Assembly (NCBI GenBank): GCA_021927905.1
Contig: BLLK01000013.1
Coordinates: 62,001-126,000, forward strand
Direction: 5' to 3'
Length of the DNA: 64,000 nucleotides
Origin: Chaetoceros tenuissimus
Taxonomy: Eukaryota > Bacillariophyta > Thalassiosirophyceae > Chaetocerotales > Chaetocerotaceae
The notes under the pieces are model-generated. The model was not told the DNA's origin. It did not search any database and saw nothing but the letters and a program-made list of their open reading frames with translations. Made by a program: the position numbers and the translations under genes. Below, in pieces: positions 9,961 through 18,433 of the stretch (within the stretch, counting starts at the first letter, position 1; each line of letters opens with the position of its first letter).

Positions 9961-12351
9961 ATGGGCTGCTGTGTATCTACAGAAAACTGCAGAGTTGGAA
10001 CTGCTGCTGTGAAGGGAGATCAACCGGAAGAAGAAGTTATCGTAAGGGCAAGGAGTATCAAAGTTTATGACCTCTCGGGAAACTCCAAGCATGTTTACAA
10101 TGATGAAGAAGAGATAGATGTCACTGCAAAATCTAAAGATAGTCCTCCCCCATCCACCATTAAGATTGCAGATGAGGGCAGTCGTCCTCCTTCTGCTATG
10201 AAGGTTGGTCGAGGCTCACTTAAAAGCTCAATTATATCCAATATCTCCAATGATAGTTCCAAACAGGTCAAATTCGATGAAGAAATCAATGCAGATCCTA
10301 GCCAACTTCAGGCAGATGCTGCTAATAGAAGAGCTAGTATGGACTCTGCACGCTCGGTACGTTCTATTGAAAGCCATGTCGATAGAATTTCATCGGCCAA
10401 AGAATTGTCTAGAGCTTTGAATCTGAAGAATCGTCCTGGCTTGGGTCAAAAGAATGCATCAACATATTCCCTCTCCACAAAGGAATTTTTTGCTGGTGAA
10501 ACTGAAGAAGAAGCCAAAGCAAGAAGAAATGTATATAGACAAGAAAGTGATATTGTGAGAGGGACTATGCTGCAGGATAAATCTCTTTATGATTTACAAA
10601 ACCAAATTCTTGATTGGGAATCAAAGCACAGAATTAACAAAGATATTGCAGAAATGGAATCTCTATTTGCAAGGACATCCATGATTAAAGATCCTGCGCG
10701 GCAATCTTTGATGATTGAAAAGTTCTTGCGTCGAAAGGAATGGATGAACTCCATCATTAGACTGGATCCTCGTAATCAGATTCACACTTATTTTCAAGAA
10801 GTTGCTCGTTCAGGAGGGCCTTTGGAAGATCCACTCGTAGTTGCACCTATTTCTCTCATGCAGGGATTCCGTAGAGCAAGTTCCTTTTCTGTGTGGAGGC
10901 CAACAAGTATCGATGCTATTCAGCTTATGATGCGTGGTGAAGCGACTGGAAAAGGGATGGACATCAAGGGTAAATCTGCGAAGAAGGGATTTCTATCAGG
11001 ATTAATCCCATTCATTCAAATCTACGAAAATCAACACAAAGAAAAAGCAAAGTTGGGATTGACAAGCCACGGCATGACTAGGATCTACTTCAAAAGTAAA
11101 ACCCTTCGGGTAAAAGCTGCCATGGAATTGGATAGGGTCATCAATATTATGAAGAATACCCCTGATCTTGAAACATACGTGAAGCAGCAAAATGAATTGA
11201 AAGGGAAATCATTGAATGCTTCTCTCATGAGAGTTTCCAGAGTAATGCAAAAAGGATTGCAATTTGTTGAAGAGGAAGGTAGTCCTCATAGATTAGATGT
11301 TGACGACTACAATCTCAAATATGTTGATGACTGTGGCTTCGGTATTGAAGTATCAGAACGTGTGTTTTATGAGGCTTGTGTAATGTGCAAGGATATTTCA
11401 CGCAAAGGGGAAATGATAACAGGTCGACCATCTGAGCCCAATTTCCAGGCAATGAATTTTGAATCTATCCGTAATCATAAAGGTGATGGTCCTCGTCCAG
11501 TAGTTTATCAGTTGGATGAAACTGATCCTTTGAAGCCAAATACGCTAGTTGTTGCGTACGAGGAAAATGAAACAGTCACACCTGTGAGTTCAGATTTCGA
11601 TTGTTTTACAGTTGCGACTAGAGGTGTAGTTTACGATCAGAAAATGCCAGAGGAACAAGTTGAGTTTATGAAATGGATGGTTTCTAGCATTGGTGAAATT
11701 CTAGATACACCAAAAGAAGGGGAGACATGGACTTCCCGTTGGTTTGAAATTCTCGATAACACTCATAAAAGAGGTGAAAAACTTGCAAAGGTTCCTCGCT
11801 TCGGCTTTGGAGATCCAAAATCATATCAGATGATGGAAGGGGCGGTGACTAGATTTGTTTACAATAAAAATGGAGCCGTGCGTCATGGCGCAGAATGCTT
11901 CAATTACAAGTTCCCGCAAGAAATTGATGATGAATTACTTGTGATTATGGACTCTGGATTTGATGGAACAAACAGACTTTTCAAATATATGAAACCTGAA
12001 GAGCTACAAGAGTTAATGTTGGAAAAGATTGATGACGGTTTCATCTTTCCAATCAATCCAAAGTGGATTGTAGCTGATAAAGGCTGGAAAAGAGTGTATG
12101 ATAAATTGATGTCTAGCAAAAATGCTAATACCCAGATATCTTTAGAGACTTGGTTTCCAAAGGACTCAGGAATCAGAGAGTTGATTGAGGAAATTCATAT
12201 GAAACACCCACAAGGATATAGTACAACAATGGATACGCCAAAACTAGAAGGAACAGAAGCTCTCGATCTAATGAGACAGCAACTCAAGCGTCAAAAAGTT
12301 TTGAGAAAAGCTATTGTGAAATTCAAGAGCTATTACCAAATGTCTCATTAA
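9961..12351 (+). CDS. Lipid-anchored protein with an edema factor/ExoY-like (class II) nucleotidyl cyclase-type domain
   Basis: A single-exon, apparently intact 796-residue host gene. It starts MGCCVS, a textbook N-myristoylation site (Gly2, Ser6) with Cys3 and Cys4 available for palmitoylation, so it should sit on a membrane. Residues ~10-170 are charged and probably disordered. Around residues 310-350 is WRPTSIDAIQLMMRGEAT followed by GKGMDIKGKS and, a little later, GLIPF. This follows the order FRPVN...GVATKGLNVHGKSS...GYIPF that I recall for anthrax edema factor, with Lys331 and Lys338 at the two catalytic lysine positions and Lys336 in place of the histidine. Further on, SSDFDCF (Asp545, Asp547) matches the metal-binding LTADYDLF motif, and RHGAE (His642) matches NHGTE. 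The order of motifs is that of the family, with somewhat longer spacing. This implies binding of ATP or another NTP and possibly cyclic nucleotide synthesis at a membrane. Activity is not shown. The comparison is from memory, without a search. Confidence 0.68.
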   Translation: MGCCVSTENCRVGTAAVKGDQPEEEVIVRARSIKVYDLSGNSKHVYNDEEEIDVTAKSKDSPPPSTIKIADEGSRPPSAMKVGRGSLKSSIISNISNDSSKQVKFDEEINADPSQLQADAANRRASMDSARSVRSIESHVDRISSAKELSRALNLKNRPGLGQKNASTYSLSTKEFFAGETEEEAKARRNVYRQESDIVRGTMLQDKSLYDLQNQILDWESKHRINKDIAEMESLFARTSMIKDPARQSLMIEKFLRRKEWMNSIIRLDPRNQIHTYFQEVARSGGPLEDPLVVAPISLMQGFRRASSFSVWRPTSIDAIQLMMRGEATGKGMDIKGKSAKKGFLSGLIPFIQIYENQHKEKAKLGLTSHGMTRIYFKSKTLRVKAAMELDRVINIMKNTPDLETYVKQQNELKGKSLNASLMRVSRVMQKGLQFVEEEGSPHRLDVDDYNLKYVDDCGFGIEVSERVFYEACVMCKDISRKGEMITGRPSEPNFQAMNFESIRNHKGDGPRPVVYQLDETDPLKPNTLVVAYEENETVTPVSSDFDCFTVATRGVVYDQKMPEEQVEFMKWMVSSIGEILDTPKEGETWTSRWFEILDNTHKRGEKLAKVPRFGFGDPKSYQMMEGAVTRFVYNKNGAVRHGAECFNYKFPQEIDDELLVIMDSGFDGTNRLFKYMKPEELQELMLEKIDDGFIFPINPKWIVADKGWKRVYDKLMSSKNANTQISLETWFPKDSGIRELIEEIHMKHPQGYSTTMDTPKLEGTEALDLMRQQLKRQKVLRKAIVKFKSYYQMSH

Positions 12352-12743
12352 AGGATGCACATTCACACGAGTGCGTCGTGATGATTCTTGGTGGCTACAC
12401 CTGGAAATGAGTAAAGTGACTTTTACAACAGTTACAATGACAAGACTATGGAAATGTGGACGTGATATTTGTTTTATAAGTGGGCAGTTTTGGAAAGTTC
12501 GAACAGAATCGTCATCTCGTGGTGACTTTTCTGGTAGACCTTCTATTCTATATATTATTGAGTGCTTTTTTTGCAAAGACAAAATAATCCATTCAATATT
12601 ATAATTAGCAGTATGATGTATATGTTTTTGTTTGATTTCAATTAGAATCTGTACGTTCTAAAGTTGGTCAGTTGAAAAATACAATTCGATGGTAATAGTG
12701 ACTAGAGAGTATATATATTGCAGTAGCCACACGAAGCACAACA

Positions 12744-12796
12744 AGCAAAGTTATCAGAAGATTCCGGGTTCGAATCCCGGGCGGGTGGCATAATTT
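12744..12796 (+). repeat. Orphan tRNA-Arg(ACG) 3' half with leader and T-run
   Basis: Bases 12754-12787 repeat the anticodon 3' strand, variable loop, T arm (CCGGG-TTCGAAT-CCCGG, with box B) and acceptor 3' strand of the permuted tRNA at 17 kb. The match also extends upstream into the leader AGCAAAGTTA. No 5' half lies within several hundred bases on either side. A TATATATA stretch is centred about 35-40 bases upstream (12709-12718), and a TTTT run, the minimal Pol III stop, follows at 12793. It is either a decayed copy or a separately transcribed half. Confidence 0.7.
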
Positions 12797-13306
12797 TAGC
12801 TGAATGACGCTGTCATTTTACATTTGACCGACTTTGGTAGGATGTAGGACGTCGGGCCAATAGAGCAAGCTGTCGAGGGACACAAAAGGAAAACAACACC
12901 ATCACTTTTCCATTGCAGCACTCCTTTTTGAATCATTGTATTCCGGGTACTGATAGAAGCTGATACTTGAGTCATTGCTGCATTGATAGATTCTAATCAA
13001 AGTCGAAAAGACGGACTGGCGTTTGGAACGCTTTAGAAAAAGTTACAGTGGAAAAAGGTAAACTCACGATTTCGTCAATTCAAATGATCTTTTCGATTTC
13101 AATGCAATCCCTCACCCGCTGCCAACTTTTGAATACAGACATTTCTTATTCAAATCTCTAAAAGAGCATTCATTGATTCGCTTGTCTCTCCAGCACCCTC
13201 GAATGTAGTGATTTCAAGTGCGTTCCTTTCGTTCGACTCAAATCACTCACAGCAAACTCGTACGCTATTCCAAAATCAAATTCCAATCACTCTCCCTTCA
13301 TCCAAT
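12797..13306. other. Intergenic, nothing recognised
   Basis: No gene or RNA is supported between the orphan tRNA half and the start of the 804-residue gene. An upstream Met in frame at 13208 would extend that gene by 33 codons. Confidence 0.4.
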
Positions 13307-15813
13307 ATGAATTCCTATGCCATGGAAAAGAGTGGCAGAAAGCGTAATCACTCTAGAAAGACATCAAAGCCATTGAGATCTCTGAATACAAACTCAAAAG
13401 ACAATAAGCGTCGAAAAAGTCATAATGAGGCTATTTTGGTTGATGACATTCAAGAGGGGAAGAAGAATGAGACGGCCATCACTACTAGTAGGGCCAATGA
13501 CAGGAATTCCAATGATGAGAATATGTAAGTGAATTGGATGACTATACAATTATATATATATATATATATATATATTTAGATATTATATTCTCACTTTACA
13601 TTATTATAAATAATAGCGTGAGTGTAGCGGGAGGTACTACGAAGCATGTCACTACTTTGCGAACTGCGAAACAAGCTTCTGCCAAGCCACTTGCCAAACC
13701 TAATATCCAAATGTACAAGCTTCAAGGCCTAACATGTCCAAACGAACTACGACTATTAGAAAATGCTACAAAAGAGTTTGCTGATTGGATCATGGAAAAT
13801 GGGTTTGTTGCAAATCCCAAGTCGGAACTCTATTCTGAGATTGATTGGAATCAAATCCGTGACCAAACTTCTTACCCAAACGCTGCGGTGTACCAAACTG
13901 CTGATGGGAAGATTGGCGCGACTACTCAATATTCACAAAGGTTAGAATATTATCGCCAAGAAGGTAAAGACACCAACGGTATCAATATCATGGTTGCTTT
14001 GGATGCTCTTACGAAGAAAGCATCTTCGTTACTCGAAAAGTCTAGGAAAGACTATTTTACAAGTATCGGAGTGACTTCTGAGGAGCCCAAATCAATGGGT
14101 GACCTCAGGAATAATCCATACTTCCATCATCACATAATTTCTCACTTTTCTGAGAAGCGTGGGCATACTTCTTTTGAGAAGATGCTAGATACGCTTCACC
14201 TCGAAAGTTGCATGCAATTCAAGTTTGGAATGGGCCATGCTAGTACCTCGATGCACGAAGGGATACCAGCTGATACTGCTACTTTTTGGAAGAACTACGA
14301 TGAGTTATTGGAAACAGTACAATGGTTTTGCAAACTCGTTTATGATATTACTGGCTGTCGCATTTCTGAGTTTACCATTCGTGAAGCACTTTCATCGTGG
14401 GAGCCTGGGCGTCGCAAGGGGCTGCCAGTAAAATTTCTATTTTCAACTATAGTCATTTACAACACAATGCACCCAAATTTGGCACACAAGGATATTTTCC
14501 CAGCAGTAATTCCTTCTTCTGAAGATATAGACCAGTGCTACAATACCGACCATCTCAAAGATCATCGTTTTGCAGCTCAGCAGGTTTGTATAGCTGCTGC
14601 TAAAGAAATTATGAACAGTAAAAAGCGTATCTTGAGATTGGTTGACGAAAATCCGTTTGCTTGGTCATGGGATGAGGATAAGAAGAAGCCAGTACAACCT
14701 GGTGATAGGCATTTGAATGTCTATCTTAGTTTAGACTACGAAATCAAATATCAAGACGAAGACATTACCATTTTGTACACTCCGACATCACAATCATTTG
14801 TTTTCTTTATGGGTCCAGTCTGCCAGATTCTCAGTGTGTACTCATTCACAGGGAAAGCAAGTACTGCAACTTCTACCAAGCGTGCCTTTTGGTTAGAGGC
14901 TTTTAGACAGCTTTGCAACATGGCAAATGATATCGAAGACGGAGGAAGAGACAACATTTTTGGAAATATCTGGCTGATGTACTTCATGACTACAACCTTG
15001 AGAAATCAGTTGCATGCTGACCCTCGCTGGTGTAACCTATTTGGAAAAGATCTTTTGACTCCTCGAGATATTTTTGCAACGGATAGTGAATATACCGACT
15101 TACCAAAGAGAACAAGAAATACTATATCAAAAAAAACTAGGACTGATTCCAAGAGTGAGGATCGAGATGGCGCATCAAGTGGTGACTATGAAAAGAATAT
15201 TTTCGAACAGGTATCTGACTTGTTGACTTGCAGTGATACTTTGGAAGAAGGATTGCAGCAAGTTTTGGATCACTTCACCAACACTGGTGACAATTTGGAA
15301 CAAACAAGCATCTACAAGCGTTGTGAAAACTTTGGCAAGAAGGAGTATATATCTGAGAAAATAAGAAATGCGTGGATCACCTTCTACAGAAGTAAGCGAT
15401 CCAATCGTGGTAATTCCAATGCAAGAGGCTTGACAATACAACAACAGGGACGCTATGATAATTCTTTTGAGGGACTTCTTTCAAAGGCAAGAGAAAAGTG
15501 GAACGAAAAGCCTGACGATGTTGTAAAAGTAGAGTTCAAAATTTGGCTTGAACTTTCCGATACTGAAAAGGATGCAGCAATAGGATGTAATAGTGAGTTG
15601 AATCAACCAGAGTGGAAACTTAAAGGTCACTTACAGTTACCTTATAAATTTGAAAGCCTCCGAAAGGCAATCGGCAAGCGTAATAAAACCTTGAAAAAAA
15701 TCCAACTGAAATTGAGGCAGCATGAACATCGACAAAAAGTAGACCGACCATATGTGACCCGAAACAATTACAAGTACAAGCTTGCAACAATTATTGTAAC
15801 ACGAAAGGAATAG
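13307..15813 (+). CDS. Unrecognised 804-residue protein, two exons
   Basis: Exon 1 is 13307-13524 (Met codon at 13307, or possibly 13208) and exon 2 is 13617-15813. The donor GTAAGT and acceptor AATAG join the frames as AT/C, Ile. The intron contains a TA microsatellite. The N-terminus is strongly basic with NLS-like runs (KSGRKRNHSRKTSK, KDNKRRK), which suggests a nuclear protein. The body is globular with conserved-looking Trp/Cys/His segments (PWCN-type: HADPRWCNLFGKDLLTPRD). The C-terminal third is charged and rich in Lys/Arg. I do not recognise a family, and the catalytic triads of transposases are not apparent. Its position in a repeat-rich stretch makes a lineage-specific or captured gene possible. 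Confidence 0.7.
13551..13575. repeat. TA dinucleotide microsatellite inside an intron
   Basis: An uninterrupted run of about 12 TA units inside the intron at 13525-13616. It is likely to vary in length between alleles. Confidence 0.9.
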
Positions 15814-15899
15814 TGTATAGATCATGTACGCATAAGTTGTATAAAGAATGTATTATAAGTATTTTTTTTGTATTCATCAATTGTTTTGGCTGAAGATGG

Positions 15900-16425
15900 A
15901 AGAATCTTTTGATCCCAAGGCATCCGCTATGCTGCATTGAAGCATCCTTCATCAGAAAGTTTATTTTGGGAAATACCACGATTGAAGATTTCGTCTTAAA
16001 CTCTTTCTATCTTTGCTGCCCCTATTTTCCTGAGTCCTCTTCGGTTTGCCTCCAAATGATATTTCTACAATAAACTCTTTCTATCTTTGCTGCCCCTATT
16101 TTCCTGAGTCCTCTTCGGTTTGTCTCCTTTTGACAAAAGTTTCAAAGATATGATATTTCTAGAATAAATCGAGCCATCGTTTCCTACAAATCCACCTCTG
16201 TATTGAAAGAAATGAAACCATTAGTTATTTCCAACTTTCAGTCATTCCATCAACAATGAAACCATTGAGTTTAATTCCAAATTTCAGACATTCCATCAAC
16301 AATGAGAATCACCATTTTCTACAAATACCACGTATTTATCTTTTCTCTTTGTTCCAGTAATTGCATATGATATGTTCATCTTCATCCTTTTTTCACTTGG
16401 ATTCATAGGATATTATTGTTGTATA
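15900..16425 (-). pseudogene. Inverted, decayed copy of the 3' end of the propeller gene (1353-2928)
   Basis: Read on the minus strand, this stretch follows about 2578-3120: the last repeats of the protein, the intron, the last exon and the 3' flank. Markers are GCAATTACTGGAACAAAGAG, the intron text GGAATGTCTGAAATTTGGAA and the flank TAGGGGCAGCAAAGATAGAA. An internal block of the coding part is missing. Part of the intron is duplicated, and the 3' flank block (CTTTGCTGCCCCTATTTTCC on plus) occurs twice, near 16005 and 16080. Because the intron is present, this is a DNA-level duplication, not a retrocopy. It cannot encode protein. Confidence 0.85.
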
Positions 16426-16948
16426 AATACTGACTTTTACATCTCAACATGCTCGTTTCGGAAGCGTGGTCGGCTCTCTAAAACTAAACAATGAAAATCA
16501 TTGCAACCAAAAGAAATATGTTCTGTAAACCACTAGAAACTACTACTTGTCTCGCTTGTGTGTGTAAGTTCAATCATAGGTGGAGAAGCAAGGGAGTGGA
16601 AAGATGCATGTTTTGTGCATTGAAGGAGGAAAGAAGAGACGACGAGAGTTTGAGCTGAGTGGCTCTCAAGCGGTAGGAAAAGACCATCATCGCTGAAAAG
16701 CTAAATTAATATTATTTAGCCAAAGCTATTTTAGCGGGTTGTCAAGCATTGGTCCTGCTTTTGTCTTTGTAAAATTTTACACTGAAAACAAACTTTTTAC
16801 TTGTTCGATACGTTGTTAGCGACAGGTGCGCTGAAATGTTTGATGATTTCAAGGATACTGTGAAAGTACTTACACGCTAGTTCACAAGATATTCATATTG
16901 CGTATTTTATACTATTACTTTATATTTTCAAGAGTACACAGGTTTCTC

Positions 16949-17046
16949 AGCGAAGTTATCAGAAGATTCCGGGTTCGAATCCCGGGCGGGTTTCCCATGC
17001 GACCCGTTGGCCCAACGGTAAGGCGTCTGACTACGGTGCTCTTTTT
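16949..17046 (+). tRNA. Candidate circularly permuted tRNA-Arg(ACG): 3' half precedes 5' half
   Basis: Order on the strand: leader with AGCG (16949-16952), 3' half 16958-16993 (TCAGA, AGATT, T arm CCGGG-TTCGAAT-CCCGG, acceptor GCGGGTT), a 7-base joint (CCCATGC plus the adjoining base choice), 5' half 17001-17036 (acceptor GACCCGT, D arm with GGCCCAACGGTAAGGC, anticodon strand TCTGA, loop CTACGG), trailer TGCT, then TTTTT (17042-17046), a Pol III stop. Rejoining 5' to 3' half gives a complete cloverleaf: 7-bp acceptor with G-T pairs at its ends, anticodon stem TCTGA/TCAGA perfect, loop CTACGGA with anticodon ACG, and a body matching eukaryotic tRNA-Arg(ACG). Box B precedes box A. The joint between the halves lies at 37/38, the usual intron site, and leader AGCG can pair with trailer TGCT beside the anticodon stem. 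This is the organisation of permuted tRNA genes of red algae and prasinophytes. A chance side-by-side placement of two tRNA fragments is the alternative. Confidence 0.7.
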
Positions 17047-17250
17047 GCATTTTTTACTGCAGAGTATCGAACTTGTAGCGGGTAGACTATCCTGTTGCAA
17101 TCATGATTGCCAAAACGCTAGCATATCTAAGGTGATACATGTTACGGAGCTTCTTTTGCATTTTTTTACTGCAGAACTATTATCGAATTTGCAGCTGGTA
17201 GACTTTTCTGTTGCAATCATGATTGCCAGAACGCTAGAATATCTACGTAA
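17040..17250. repeat. Tandem duplication of a ~90-bp block after the permuted tRNA
   Basis: The block from TTTTTGCATTTTTTACTGCAG through GTTGCAATCATGATTGCC to CTAGCATATCTA (about 17042-17131) recurs at about 17153-17248 with moderate divergence. It begins at the terminator of the tRNA 5' half, so the tRNA trailer is part of the duplicated unit. Confidence 0.75.
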
Positions 17251-17345
17251 CGCAGTAAGGTACAGTACATAATTATTGAAGATTGATTTATTGAATCAAA
17301 ATCACGAGTCTTTGTTATATCATTCTTTGGTTTTCTTTTAGCACA

Positions 17346-17798
17346 TCAATTCAAGTTTTTCTTGAGAGTCAAGATACCTTTCCTAGATTCTTCACCATTC
17401 TTCGATGGATCCATATACATGAAATATCCCAATTTTTCATGCATTCCTATCTCTGCCACATTTTTACGGCGAACGCGTAGATGCAAGAAGGAATAATTCC
17501 AATCATTGCAGACTTTGTTCTCACAAATTTGTATAAGTGTCCGAGCAATACCCTTTCTTCTCCATTGAGAAACGACAGCAAGATTGCATAGGTAAGGCCT
17601 AGGAGCCAAAATCTTTTCTGACTTTTCTCTACAATCCACTTCGCATATTGCAACTACTTCGTCATTGCTTTTCCGACAAGCAACGAGTATGATATAATTT
17701 TCACCAACCAATTCCATTGAATCTTTTAGACTGAAGAAAGTATTGAGCCATTCTAAAGGGCTTGTAATGATATTGAAACTGAAGAATGCATCGGTCAA
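17346..17798 (-). CDS. GNAT-family N-acetyltransferase
   Basis: A 150-residue intronless frame that covers a full GNAT fold. Motif A is clear: YLCNLAVVSQWRRKGIARTL, with the acetyl-CoA-binding Q/R-x-x-G-x-G/A loop as WRRKGIA. It is followed by motif B, LHLRVRRKNVAEIGMHEKLGY in two parts: a beta strand, then the N...A...L-G-Y/F pattern that marks the last helix and strand. It resembles RimI-like and plastid GNAT enzymes that acetylate proteins or small amines. There is no signal peptide, and the substrate cannot be told. It lies between two copies of the tRNA-Arg 5' half, inside the repeat-rich stretch. Confidence 0.8.
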   Translation of the reverse strand: MTDAFFSFNIITSPLEWLNTFFSLKDSMELVGENYIILVACRKSNDEVVAICEVDCREKSEKILAPRPYLCNLAVVSQWRRKGIARTLIQICENKVCNDWNYSFLHLRVRRKNVAEIGMHEKLGYFMYMDPSKNGEESRKGILTLKKNLN

Positions 17799-17830
17799 TA
17801 TCTTACTTGCTGACTGTACATAATTGCAGC

Positions 17831-17876
17831 GACCCGTTGGCCCAACGGTAAGGCGTCTGACTACGGTGCTCTTTTT
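17831..17876 (+). repeat. Orphan tRNA-Arg(ACG) 5' half with trailer and terminator
   Basis: Identical to 17001-17046 over the acceptor 5' strand, D arm, box A, anticodon strand TCTGA, loop CTACGG, trailer TGCTC and TTTTT. No 3' half lies adjacent. The identity includes the trailer and terminator, so the copied unit was the half gene and not a mature tRNA. Confidence 0.8.
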
Positions 17877-18155
17877 GCATTTAAATTTATGTTATGAGCT
17901 TTTGGCTGCGTACGTACGCAGATGGAACTCTCTTTTTTGCTCGTGATCTATTCTATTGAGGCAAAATAGACCTGTTCCCTGAGATCCAATGATAAGTAAA
18001 GCACACTACCCGTTGGCCCAACGGTAAGGCGTCTTCTACCGTGCAATTTTTGCATTTTTGTTAACTTGTCTGGGTACGTATATGGAACTCTTTTTGCTGG
18101 TGATCTATTTTATTGAGGCAAAATAGATCTGCTCTCTGACAATCTGATGATAAAC
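17877..18155. repeat. Duplicated flank of the orphan tRNA 5' halves
   Basis: The blocks ATGGAACTCT...TTTTTGCT-GTGATCTATT-TATTGAGGCAAAATAGA after the 17831 half and after the 18007 half are copies of each other. Each unit is therefore about 170 bp and starts with a tRNA 5' half. A perfect palindrome TGCGTACGTACGCA occurs at about 17908-17921. Confidence 0.7.
18007..18051 (+). repeat. Degenerate tRNA-Arg(ACG) 5' half
   Basis: It follows the 17001 and 17831 copies through TACCCGTTGGCCCAACGGTA and AGGCGTCT, then loses bases in the anticodon strand (CTTCTACCGTGC). It still ends in a TTTTT run. The altered anticodon strand could not pair well with the 3' half, so this copy is decaying. Confidence 0.75.
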
Positions 18156-18433
18156 ACATTCAACGGAAGCGTCTTCTTCAATGCATAGTAGGAGGTACTT
18201 TTTAATTGGAAGAAGCTCCACCAAACAAGGAGAGAGTGTCAACATCTAAATTACTATTATTTAAAGAATGAGTGGCATGCTTTTCCGCGCATTTCAGTTC
18301 GCTTACAAGATTCACTTCATTTTCACAATGCTTTTTTATGTTTATGTAAATGTTTTCCACCACTTCCCTCCTCAGTATTATATATCTACTAATACATAAT
18401 ATCTCCAAGTAACTAAACACAAATAAAATAAGC

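Noticed and set aside
12721-12790. Orphan 3' half read as a complete intron-containing tRNA
   Set aside because: The upstream 60 bases contain no acceptor strand or D arm that pairs with it.
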